Origin: Chlamydiota bacterium | GTDB lineage: Bacteria; Chlamydiota; Chlamydiia; Chlamydiales; SM23-39 | Assembly: GCA_027449725.1 (NCBI GenBank) | Contig: DAIDLB010000083.1 | Span: forward strand, 1 to 13,624 | Direction of reading: 5' to 3' | Length of the DNA stretch: 13,624 bases | In this document: positions 1 to 6,562 of the stretch, one piece after another | Position numbering within the stretch: position 1 is the first letter of the stretch | How the letters are laid out: every line of letters begins with the position of its first letter | The notes under the pieces: generated by a model | Database searches by the model: none | What the model saw: the letters and a program-made list of their open reading frames with translations, nothing else | Told to the model about the DNA's origin: nothing | Translations under genes and position numbers: made by a program

Positions 1-1414
1 CAGCAGCCCCCGTGATCCCCCAGGTTTTCCTCTGTAAAAACCCCTTGATCGCGTCCTGGGCGCTGGGGAACTCCAAGACAGCCAGCAAAGAGAGGATGTT
101 GAGCCGCGTCATCTGGTCGATCGCCTCCGGATAATTCGGGATCTGGTCGATATGGCGCACATAGCTTGGCGCGAGCACTTGAAAAAGCGGGTTCGCTTTA
201 TTTTCGATCATCACCATCCGCTTCTCTTCTTTGAGGAACCGATAGAGCGTCTCGGAGCAACTCTCAACCTCAACCCGTTGTCCAATCAGGCCGATCGCCA
301 CATTCGCCCGTATATAGGGATCGAGGCTTTCCTTGAGAATCCGCGCAGCGAATGGGGCTAAGCGCTGCCCCGATGCTGCCAGCGCCGCTGCGGCAAAATG
401 GCGGTCCTCGGGAATTGTGCTCTTGAGCCACCGCTCGAACTGAACAAACGCTTTTTCCGGATCGACGAGCGCAGTCAGCCAGGCCGCAGTAATCGCAACG
501 GAAGGGTGGCTATCCTCAACGCCGCGGTCGGCAATTTTTCTTATCTGTGCTGCCTCCAACTCTTTGAGATAGCAAAGACCAATCGCATTGAGAGCCGCGA
601 TTCGGACATCGGGGTTAGTATCCTCGGAGAGGCGGACAATTTCTTCTTTTGCCTCTTTCAAATTGAGGTGCGCAGCCAAAATGCAGGCAAAATGGCGGAG
701 GCCCGCCCGATCGCTTTTGGCCAGTGCGCTCCACTCAGGAAAGCCGATATCTTCATGGAGGGCAACGAGCGCTTCGATTGCCGCGCGCCTCTCTTCGATC
801 GTATTTTTTTCCGACGAGAGGATCGACTTGAATTTCGGCTCCAAGGCCTTCATTCGGAGGCGGCCCGCCGCCCGGATCACTTCCAGCCGGACAAGCCAGA
901 TCCTCTCTTCCTCCAGCAAACGGGCAATCTCATCTTTGAGGGCGGCGTCGCCATAGGTCGCAGACATCTGCACTGCCACTGTCCGGACAACTGCGTTGGT
1001 GTCTCGCATCATCCGGACGAGGAGCTTAACGGCCCGCACATCGCGCGTCAGATACGAGCCGATCAATGCCGCGAGGCGGATGCCGTACTGGGTCGAATCA
1101 AGCCCTCGAACCAATACGCCCCAAGCGAGGTCTTCGAGAAGATCGCGATCGCAAATCATATCCGGATATTTCAGGCTCAGCCGGTTGAAGAGCTCCAGCG
1201 CCGACTCTTCTTCTCCGTTGGCACTGAGCGCGCCGATCAGCGCGGAGCCAACGTCTCTCGAATCCTCAAAGCTCCGATAAAGCTCTTTGGCTTCGCGAAG
1301 GGCCGACTTGGGATCTTCGACAAGAAGATGCGCCCGCACGCGCCGAATCCCAGCCTCTTCCGCTCCGGCCAAAAGGAAGCAGGGAGCCAGCAACAACCAT
1401 CCAATCATCCGCAT
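1..1414 (-). CDS. Secreted HEAT-repeat protein (C-terminus beyond left edge)
   Basis: The reading frame is open from an ATG at 1414 to the left edge, giving 471 codons without a stop, so the C-terminus is missing. The first 18 residues (MRMIGWLLLAPCFLLAGA) form a short positive start, a hydrophobic core and an Ala-rich cleavage region followed by EE, as in a Sec signal peptide. The rest is almost entirely helical. Degenerate units of about 30-35 residues follow each other, with the Asp-x-x-x-x-Val-Arg-x-x-Ala pattern of HEAT/PBS-lyase-like repeats, for example DTNAVVRTVAV and DTNPDVRIAALNAIG. Such solenoids bind proteins, so a periplasmic or exported scaffold role is the inference; no catalytic motif is visible. 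A second in-frame Met two codons later (1408) is an alternative start, and neither has a good Shine-Dalgarno. The gene is divergent from the membrane protein at 1478 with a 63-base gap. Confidence 0.85.
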   Translation of the reverse strand, partial: MRMIGWLLLAPCFLLAGAEEAGIRRVRAHLLVEDPKSALREAKELYRSFEDSRDVGSALIGALSANGEEESALELFNRLSLKYPDMICDRDLLEDLAWGVLVRGLDSTQYGIRLAALIGSYLTRDVRAVKLLVRMMRDTNAVVRTVAVQMSATYGDAALKDEIARLLEEERIWLVRLEVIRAAGRLRMKALEPKFKSILSSEKNTIEERRAAIEALVALHEDIGFPEWSALAKSDRAGLRHFACILAAHLNLKEAKEEIVRLSEDTNPDVRIAALNAIGLCYLKELEAAQIRKIADRGVEDSHPSVAITAAWLTALVDPEKAFVQFERWLKSTIPEDRHFAAAALAASGQRLAPFAARILKESLDPYIRANVAIGLIGQRVEVESCSETLYRFLKEEKRMVMIENKANPLFQVLAPSYVRHIDQIPNYPEAIDQMTRLNILSLLAVLEFPSAQDAIKGFLQRKTWGITGAA

Positions 1415-1436
1415 AGCTTTAGTTATGGAAGGATTG

Positions 1437-1465
1437 AAGATAAATGTAAAATAGAGGATAACCAA
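1437..1465 (-). promoter_or_regulatory. Candidate sigma70-type promoter for the HEAT-repeat gene
   Basis: On the minus strand TTGGTT (1465-1460) and TATCTT (1442-1437) are separated by 17 bases. Transcription would start near 1430, about 15-20 bases before the ATG at 1414. The match to consensus is moderate and the surrounding gap is AT-rich, so chance agreement is possible. Confidence 0.35.
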
Positions 1466-1477
1466 AACGGAAACCCT

Positions 1478-2065
1478 ATGGTAAAATCAACTCATGTCTG
1501 CGGTGGGTCGCTTCTGGTGTTAGGCGGATTTTTTGCCTTAAGTTCCCATTTGCATTTTGATTGGCTCTTGCAACCACCTCCTTCCTCCTGGCCTATCCCC
1601 TATGAATCATCGCTTTGCCTCGAGTTGACTGGAATTGCGCTGCTTGTCTTTTTAACACATACCTTAATCTCGAAAGTTTTCGGTCTTCTCATTTTTGGGT
1701 TTGGAATTGAAAGATGTATGGATTATTTCACAAACATTTCAATTTTAATTTTTCAAAGTACTGAAAAAATGCACTTGCTTGCCGCAATCGGATTCATGTT
1801 TGTAGGAGCCTTGCTTTTCATTTGGAGTCTCAAGCCCACCTTTTATAAGCAATTGAGCTTGATTTTTTTATGCACAACACTCGTTATGTTGGGCAGCTTT
1901 GGTCTATGTCTATCCTATCATCCAATTCCAATCATCGACTCTGTATCCATGCATTTTTATGTTGCACTGGGATTTTTATTTATCGGAATCACAGTACTAC
2001 ATGCAATTTTTAATAAAAAGCCGACAGATTCTTGGAAACAATTTAAGAGGGTGTCTACAAAGTAA
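1478..2065 (+). CDS. Polytopic membrane protein, probably a truncated sensor input module
   Basis: The ATG at 1478 gives 195 residues with about six hydrophobic segments and no soluble domain. Three stretches share a pattern: a polar lead, then an Ala/Leu-Gly-Phe-x-Phe-x-Gly-x-x-x-Leu helix (around residues 43-60, 105-125 and 158-175, e.g. VALGFLFIGITVLHAIF). This resembles the repeated helices of the membrane input regions found in front of PAS, histidine kinase or GGDEF output domains; that is pattern recognition, not a search. No output domain follows. The last five codons (RVSTK) and the stop lie inside the inverted-repeat element starting about 2047, so the C-terminus looks acquired by insertion. 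The frame is also open far upstream (from 398), but that part is antisense to the HEAT gene. The gene is clearly more AT-rich than its neighbours. The Shine-Dalgarno is weak. It could equally be a complete small membrane protein. Confidence 0.6.
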   Translation: MVKSTHVCGGSLLVLGGFFALSSHLHFDWLLQPPPSSWPIPYESSLCLELTGIALLVFLTHTLISKVFGLLIFGFGIERCMDYFTNISILIFQSTEKMHLLAAIGFMFVGALLFIWSLKPTFYKQLSLIFLCTTLVMLGSFGLCLSYHPIPIIDSVSMHFYVALGFLFIGITVLHAIFNKKPTDSWKQFKRVSTK

Positions 2066-2081
2066 GAGAGTGTCTTCAATT
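2044..2081 (+). repeat. Two 19-base tandem copies of the element's left end
   Basis: TAAGAGGGTGTCTACAAAG (2044-2062) is followed directly by TAAGAGAGTGTCTTCAATT (2063-2081), with 15 of 19 positions identical. Only the inner copy runs on into the second inverted-repeat block as the right end does, so the outer copy looks like an extra terminus, from a nested insertion or a local duplication. Confidence 0.6.
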
Positions 2082-2193
2082 TAAGGTTCTGTCGATTTTC
2101 GGGATTATTTTGCGGGATATAGTATCGGCAGAAGTATACAACCCCCACAAGAAGAATCGAAAATCGACTGAACCTCACTTTGCAGACACCCGC
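2047..2193. mobile_element. MITE-like element or fused IS ends with long terminal inverted repeats
   Basis: The left end GGGTGTCTACAAAGT (2049-2063) is the reverse complement of ACTTTGCAGACACCC (2177-2191) with one mismatch. A second block, GGTTCTGTCGATTTTC (2085-2100), pairs with GAAAATCGACTGAACC (2159-2174) with one mismatch. Together they make inverted repeats of about 33 bases around an unrelated core of about 58 bases with no transposase. If the ends are taken as GAGGG and GCGGG, the element is flanked by TAA on both sides (2044-2046 and 2194-2196), which fits a 3-base target duplication of the kind some IS5-family groups make. The family assignment is tentative. The element separates the converging ends of the membrane protein gene and uhpC and could also stop transcription as a long hairpin. 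Confidence 0.7.
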
Positions 2194-3581
2194 TAAACAT
2201 CGCGACCGTCCCAAAACTTAACCAACATGTCCCGATCTTTCGTTGCTAAGGAAGTAAGGCTCAATGCACCCGGGTAGGCTTTTTTAGATATGACCGGAAG
2301 GATCAATGCGGAAGCTGTAATCCCGCATCCAATCAAACACAAAAAGTATAAGTCCCAGCCTCCAAATTCGATCACGAACCCCAAAGGTCCACCCGCCGCC
2401 GCCGCGCCCATATAGGCGAAACACCCCGCAAACCCGCTCGATGTAGCAGCAGCTTTTTTGTGGGTTAGTTCCGCCGCAGCCATCCCGATCAACATTTGCG
2501 GGCCGAAGATGAAAAATCCGATTGCAAACAGGATCGAGCTATCTAAAGCAAAACTATGAATGGCATTCGTATGGAGAGCCAAGAGGGCGCCGATCGCCAT
2601 CAGCGTAAAAAGAAAATTGACCGGATTTCTCTTCCCACCAAAAATTCTGTCGGAAGACCATCCTGCAAACAGGCTCCCCAAAAATCCGCCTATTTCAAAC
2701 CATAGGATTGAACTGGCCGCCTGGATCTCGGAATATCCCTTGGATTTGATCAGATAAAGCATCGACCAGTCATTGATCCCAATCCGGATCACATAGACGA
2801 AAAAATAAGCAAATGCGACGAGCCAAATCGCTTCATTGCAAAGAACATATTCGAAAAGAATCTCTTTGACCGTCAATGCAACTCTCTTCTCATTCTCGTT
2901 CAAAACGGGTTCATGCTTAAATTGTTCAATGGGAGGCAATCCCATAGTCTGGGGAACATCGCGCAAAAGGGCCATGACGCAAAATCCCACAAGGATGCAA
3001 ACTACGCCCGGAAGGAACATGGCAAAGCGCCATCCAAAGTGGATGGCGCAAAATGCCGCGATCAAGGGGATGAGGGCGCCGCCGACATTATGGGAAGTGT
3101 TCCATAAGCTCCACCAAGTTCCCCTTTCCGACTGGGAATACCAATGGGTCAATAACTTCGCGCAGCCGGGCCATCCCCAGCCTTGAAACCAGGCGTTGAG
3201 CCCCCAAAAAAGAGCGAATGCGGCCCACAGCGAAGAAAATCCGAAACAGAGATTAAAAACACCCGTCAAAATCAACCCGAACGACATGAAAAAACGAGGA
3301 TTTGACTTATCTCCGAGAATGCCGCTGAAAAACTTGCTAAATCCATAGGTGATGGAAAAAATACTTCCCAGAAGGCCGAGCTGAGTGATCGTGTACCCTT
3401 GTTCCAGCAGAAACGGAATGGCGAAGGTGACGCTTTTTCTGGTGAAATAGTAAAAGGCATAGCCCAAATACATTCCCAGGAAGACTCGCAGCCGCCACGA
3501 TCGATACGTTTGCCGAATGAGTTCTGGATCTTGAAGTGGTTCCGGATATGCGACCGGTTTCAACCATTCTAAAACAGACAT
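2193..3581 (-). CDS. uhpC: UhpC-type hexose-phosphate:phosphate antiporter (OPA family, MFS)
   Basis: This 462-residue protein has twelve predicted membrane helices and the sequence features of the organophosphate:phosphate antiporter family. FTRKSVTFAIPF (residues 46-57) carries the Arg that in UhpT/GlpT binds substrate phosphate. GWGWPGCAKLLTHWY (134-148) followed by SERGTWWSLWNTSHNVGGAL (151-170) is the family signature, and YVIRIGINDW (263-272) carries the second conserved Arg. Members exchange sugar phosphate for inorganic phosphate across the inner membrane. Chlamydial UhpC is known to import glucose-6-phosphate from the host cell, and the same role is inferred here. The length matches the family. 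The stop TAG (2195-2193) straddles the edge of the inverted-repeat element, so the last residues may not be ancestral. A good promoter lies upstream; the Shine-Dalgarno (AGGG, four bases from the ATG) is weak. Confidence 0.93.
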   Translation of the reverse strand: MSVLEWLKPVAYPEPLQDPELIRQTYRSWRLRVFLGMYLGYAFYYFTRKSVTFAIPFLLEQGYTITQLGLLGSIFSITYGFSKFFSGILGDKSNPRFFMSFGLILTGVFNLCFGFSSLWAAFALFWGLNAWFQGWGWPGCAKLLTHWYSQSERGTWWSLWNTSHNVGGALIPLIAAFCAIHFGWRFAMFLPGVVCILVGFCVMALLRDVPQTMGLPPIEQFKHEPVLNENEKRVALTVKEILFEYVLCNEAIWLVAFAYFFVYVIRIGINDWSMLYLIKSKGYSEIQAASSILWFEIGGFLGSLFAGWSSDRIFGGKRNPVNFLFTLMAIGALLALHTNAIHSFALDSSILFAIGFFIFGPQMLIGMAAAELTHKKAAATSSGFAGCFAYMGAAAAGGPLGFVIEFGGWDLYFLCLIGCGITASALILPVISKKAYPGALSLTSLATKDRDMLVKFWDGRDV

Positions 3582-4326
3582 GCGCCCTGAAAAGGTAGCT
3601 TTACCGGTATGTATATTTCATGTTAAAAATATACGCAAGCAAGGTACAGCCATCGAGCCTGACTTCTCCAACCTCAATTCTCAGATCGTCGCGTGCCGGC
3701 TCTGTCCCAGGCTCGTCCATCATCGCGAATCGGTTCCCTCTCGAGCCTGTTTTACAAAAGAGATTCATTGGCGAAAACCGGTTCCGGGATTCGGCGATCC
3801 CAACGCTTGGCTGCTCATCCTTGGCCTGGCTCCCTCGCCGGACGGCGGAAATCGGACCGGCCGGATTTTCACCGGAGACGCCTCGGCAAAATTCCTGATC
3901 CGCAACTTATATGAAGCAGGATTTGCCAACCAACCAGAATCTCTTCATCAACACGACGGATTGATACTCAAGGGATGCTATCTCACCGCTGCGGTCAAAT
4001 GCGTCCCGCCCAAACACCGTCCAAAGCCGGACGAACTCAAACACTGCAGCCGCTATTTGGAAAGGGAACTGCTACTCTTGCCCCGCCTCAGATGCGTGCT
4101 GACCCTCGGCCAGATCGCATTCCAGGCCTACAAGCAACATCTCGGCGTCAAATGCCGCTCACTCAAATTTGCGCACGGCGCAAAATATCAACTTCCGGGC
4201 GCCCCGCCGCTCTATGCCAGCTACCATCCAAGTCCTCAAAACACCAACACGGGCGTACTTACAGACCAAGATTTTCAAAAACTCCTCAAAATGTGTTTGG
4301 AGGAAAAAGGCTCTACCAATCAATAA
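3580..4326 (+). CDS. udgB: Family 5 (UdgB-type) uracil-DNA glycosylase with Fe-S cluster
   Basis: The 248-residue product has the family 5 uracil-DNA glycosylase pattern. Motif A is GLAPSPDGGNRTGRIFTGD (82-100), which lacks the acidic or amide residue that follows the Gly in families 1 and 4, as is usual for UdgB. The C-terminal loop is YHPSPQNTNTG (215-225), with His216. Four cysteines, C39 and C42 (ACRLCP), C141 and C156, are placed as the 4Fe-4S ligands. The enzyme removes uracil, and in this family often hypoxanthine and other deaminated bases, from DNA to start base excision repair. The first 25 or so residues precede the usual start of the family (SQIVACRLCP) and overlap the uhpC promoter. 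No ATG, GTG or TTG occurs in frame between 3580 and the conserved region, so the start is uncertain. As called it overlaps the uhpC start by two bases, head to head. Confidence 0.9.
   Translation: MRPEKVALPVCIFHVKNIRKQGTAIEPDFSNLNSQIVACRLCPRLVHHRESVPSRACFTKEIHWRKPVPGFGDPNAWLLILGLAPSPDGGNRTGRIFTGDASAKFLIRNLYEAGFANQPESLHQHDGLILKGCYLTAAVKCVPPKHRPKPDELKHCSRYLERELLLLPRLRCVLTLGQIAFQAYKQHLGVKCRSLKFAHGAKYQLPGAPPLYASYHPSPQNTNTGVLTDQDFQKLLKMCLEEKGSTNQ
3610..3638 (-). promoter_or_regulatory. Probable sigma70-type promoter for uhpC
   Basis: On the minus strand TTGCGT (3638-3633) and TATACA (3615-3610) are separated by 17 bases. Initiation would fall near 3603, leaving a leader of about 20 bases before the uhpC ATG at 3581. 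The site lies inside the N-terminal codons of the divergent glycosylase gene as called from 3580, which bears on that gene's true start. Confidence 0.5.
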
Positions 4327-4373
4327 GCCGATTGTGGTATACGTGCTCCTCCAATTTTTAATATGAGGAATGA

Positions 4374-5165
4374 ATGTCAACTATCACAAAACCGCTCAAT
4401 CAAACAAATGCTCAAATACTTATGGACGCAGCCAGAGGAAACCATACCATACGCTACGATGCGTTTCCCGAAGGAGGATTTGTTAAATACGGAGAATTTT
4501 CTCCACGGGCCATGCTTGACAAGTTTGGAGAGCAGTATGCCAATTACCTAAGCTACACATGGCGCATGGAAAAAATCCGGAACGCTTGTAAGATCGCATC
4601 TCAAAACGTGCCTGAGAACATCCGGAATTGGAGCCGCGACCTGGCAGCGCTATCGATGGGCTGCGCCTATCCCATGGAATTGACAACCAAGGTATTTCTG
4701 CAAACCTTTGCTAAAGATCGGCCTGTCGTTCGAATAGCTGTCCAATCTGCGACTGACGAGAAGAAAAACCACCCCATTTTAATCAGCGGCGATATCAGCA
4801 GCATCGTAAATGCCTTTTCACCCGGAATAAAATTAACCGAATTTTTGGGCGAATTGGAAAATTGCACGATCCTCGATCCTTTTGTCAATTCATTTAGCAG
4901 ACTAGAAGATTTTGATTCCTCTTTTGCGAATCAATACCTTCAATCGCTGGAAGCCGATACCGTGACCTATATGGATTATATTTATCCGTCTGAAGACGCT
5001 CTCGCAGAATATCGGAACATCGTCGCATTCGCAAAGGATATAGAAAACAAAGCACGACAGATTGTTTCAACCCCGGAAAATACAAATGAGCTGATTCATC
5101 GGATCGGTTCCTGCGCCATAGGTGCGAAGACAATGTTAGGACTTTCGCTCGACGAGTTTTTCTAA
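4374..5165 (+). CDS. Protein of unknown function, 263 residues
   Basis: I do not recognise this protein. The ATG at 4374 has GAGGA five to ten bases upstream, which supports the start. The product looks soluble and mixed alpha/beta. It has no signal peptide, no membrane segment and no repeat. The second half (from about residue 150) is acidic and rich in Phe, Tyr and Asp, ending DEFF. No catalytic motif stands out; the spaced Cys residues (C72, C97, C163, C248) do not form an obvious metal site. It follows the glycosylase by 47 bases on the same strand and its 3' end overlaps the MYG1-family gene by 30 bases tail to tail. Codon usage and an intact frame argue for a real gene. A lineage-specific or effector-like protein is possible but nothing in the sequence proves it. 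Confidence 0.75.
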   Translation: MSTITKPLNQTNAQILMDAARGNHTIRYDAFPEGGFVKYGEFSPRAMLDKFGEQYANYLSYTWRMEKIRNACKIASQNVPENIRNWSRDLAALSMGCAYPMELTTKVFLQTFAKDRPVVRIAVQSATDEKKNHPILISGDISSIVNAFSPGIKLTEFLGELENCTILDPFVNSFSRLEDFDSSFANQYLQSLEADTVTYMDYIYPSEDALAEYRNIVAFAKDIENKARQIVSTPENTNELIHRIGSCAIGAKTMLGLSLDEFF

Positions 5166-6029
5166 GGCAAGGTGGAGGGCCTTCAGGGCGTCTTCTTTCG
5201 TCTTCCAGATCGAAATGAAGCGCCCCTTGTGGCAAAATACAGCGCCTTCTATCCCGGAAACTCTTTGGAGGTCTTCTTCATGCAGCCCTGCCCACGCTTC
5301 GGGCAGAGGACGGCGCACCTTCATCCTCTCGCTCAAAGACGGAGGGATGCCGCGGAGCTTCCAGTGAGGTCCCGCCGGCATGATGACGAACTGGGCCGGG
5401 TGGTACTCCCCTCCCATGTCGAAAAAGTTCTCCATCCACGGGATCGGCTCGTCAAAAAGCATGACATAGCCGCCCTCTTTCATCTTCGCCTGGACGGCCG
5501 AACGGCAGTTGTCAATGTATAGATGGCGCATGCGAAGCCGCTCCAAGTGGCCGACGATGAAATCGACCGCCCGGAAAAAGGCATGGTTCATCTCCTCGGC
5601 AGGAGCTTCGTACTCGATCGGAAGAAAATTGGAAACGACCTGGGAAAACGAACACACACCGGGTTCCATCTTCGCAACGCCGTTGTCGTGCGCATCGACG
5701 CCGAGGATGAGCGCCCGGTTGAGATGGTCATAGAAAATCGGGTCGATATCGCCCTGATCGCGCAGATAAAGGAGTATCATCCCCGCACTGCTCATCGGCC
5801 CCTGATACTCGGCCTGATGGTGGTCAAAGCGCTTGTGGACAGGATCGTAGACGCCGCCGACGTCGCATACGTATTCGCACTTCGCCAAAATTGCAGGATC
5901 GCGCGTCCGTCGGACTTTATCCTTGTCGATCCTTCCGAAGAGCAAAAGGAGCGAACAAGCGGTAGCCTCGTCGGCGTGAAAGGAGCCGTCGTGCGTGCCC
6001 AAACTTCGCGATTCTATATTCTTGCCCAT
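5136..6029 (-). CDS. MYG1 family (UPF0160) metal-dependent phosphoesterase
   Basis: From the ATG at 6029 the protein has 297 residues, the usual bacterial MYG1 length. Conserved motifs appear in family order: GTHDGSFHADEATA (11-24), RTRDPAIL (41-48), CDVGGVYD (55-62) and RFDHHQ (67-72), the DHH-like metal site. Near the end comes VSGIEGAVFCHKGRFI with the typical KT-x-E-x-A-x-x-A tail. Family members resemble DHH phosphoesterases, and the eukaryotic homologue MYG1 has been described as a 3'-5' RNA exonuclease; the bacterial substrate is not established. The frame can be extended to a TTG at 6068, but that codon lies in a candidate -35 element, and the family starts just before the GTHDGSFHADE motif. 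GGGTGG four bases before the ATG at 6029 may act as a ribosome site. It is divergent from the YbhB-family gene and overlaps the unknown gene at its 3' end. Confidence 0.92.
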   Translation of the reverse strand: MGKNIESRSLGTHDGSFHADEATACSLLLLFGRIDKDKVRRTRDPAILAKCEYVCDVGGVYDPVHKRFDHHQAEYQGPMSSAGMILLYLRDQGDIDPIFYDHLNRALILGVDAHDNGVAKMEPGVCSFSQVVSNFLPIEYEAPAEEMNHAFFRAVDFIVGHLERLRMRHLYIDNCRSAVQAKMKEGGYVMLFDEPIPWMENFFDMGGEYHPAQFVIMPAGPHWKLRGIPPSLSERMKVRRPLPEAWAGLHEEDLQRVSGIEGAVFCHKGRFISIWKTKEDALKALHLALEKLVERKS

Positions 6030-6039
6030 AAACCACCCG

Positions 6040-6068
6040 ATTTTACAAAATCTATAGGTTCTAGACAA
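6040..6068 (-). promoter_or_regulatory. Candidate promoter for the MYG1-family gene
   Basis: On the minus strand TTGTCT (6068-6063) and TAAAAT (6045-6040) are 17 bases apart. Initiation would fall near 6033, only about 4 bases before the ATG at 6029, implying a nearly leaderless message. That is unusual and lowers confidence. Confidence 0.3.
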
Positions 6069-6098
6069 ACGAAAAAAACCTTGCTAAGGTGATGATCC

Positions 6099-6560
6099 AT
6101 GAAACTATCAAGTCCCGTTTTTAAACAGGACGGCGCCATCCCGTCCCGTTACACCTGCGAGGGAGCGAATGTAAGCCCTCCGCTCGAAATCAGCGCCGTT
6201 CCCGGAAACGCGGTCAGCCTCGTCTTGATCATGCACGATCCCGATGTTCCTCATCACCTCCGCCCCGACGGGAACTGGGACCACTGGGTCGTCTACAACC
6301 TCTCTCCCGATTTGCACCGGCTTCACGAAGCCGAAAAGCCGCCGGGCGTGGAAGGAAAAACGACCTTCGGCCGCCACTCTTATGGGGGCCCCTGCCCGCC
6401 CGACCGCGAGCACCGCTATTTTTTCAAACTCTACGCTCTCGACTGCAAGCTGACTCTCCCTAAAGACGCAGGCCGGAAAGAGGTAGAACAGGCGATGCAA
6501 GGGCATATTCTGGCTGAAGCCGAGCTGATGGGACGCTACGAAAAAGGGAAAGGAACCTGA
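6099..6560 (+). CDS. ybhB: YbhB/YbcL family phosphatidylethanolamine-binding-like protein
   Basis: The 153-residue protein spans a full-length bacterial PEBP (Raf-kinase-inhibitor-like) fold. Diagnostic motifs are HDPDVP (46-51), DHWVVYN (61-67), YGGPCPPD (95-102) and HRYFFKLYALD (105-115), which together line the conserved anion-binding pocket. There is no signal peptide, so it should be cytoplasmic. The biochemical role of this family in bacteria is not settled; ligand binding rather than catalysis is usually assumed. AAGGTGA seven bases before the ATG is a good ribosome site. The stop is followed after two bases by the start of the LOG-domain gene, so the two are probably co-transcribed. 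It is divergent from the MYG1-family gene across a 69-base gap that must hold its promoter; I could not pick a convincing one. Confidence 0.93.
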   Translation: MKLSSPVFKQDGAIPSRYTCEGANVSPPLEISAVPGNAVSLVLIMHDPDVPHHLRPDGNWDHWVVYNLSPDLHRLHEAEKPPGVEGKTTFGRHSYGGPCPPDREHRYFFKLYALDCKLTLPKDAGRKEVEQAMQGHILAEAELMGRYEKGKGT

Positions 6561-6562
6561 CC

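Noticed and set aside
398..1477. Open plus-strand frame continuous with the membrane protein frame
   Set aside because: It is antisense to the HEAT-repeat gene. Its translation is rich in Arg, Phe and Cys without domain character, while the minus strand reads as a clean repeat protein with a signal peptide. Only the part from 1478 is kept.
1957..2214. Minus-strand frame of 85 codons across the inverted-repeat element
   Set aside because: It covers the element core and the antisense of the membrane gene. The translation matches no transposase, and its length is what chance would give.
6030..6068. TTG at 6068 as the start of the MYG1-family gene
   Set aside because: It adds 13 residues outside the family and overlaps a candidate -35 element; the ATG at 6029 gives the usual N-terminus.
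5523..6092. Plus-strand frame of 189 codons
   Set aside because: It is antisense to the MYG1-family gene, whose conserved motifs are unambiguous.
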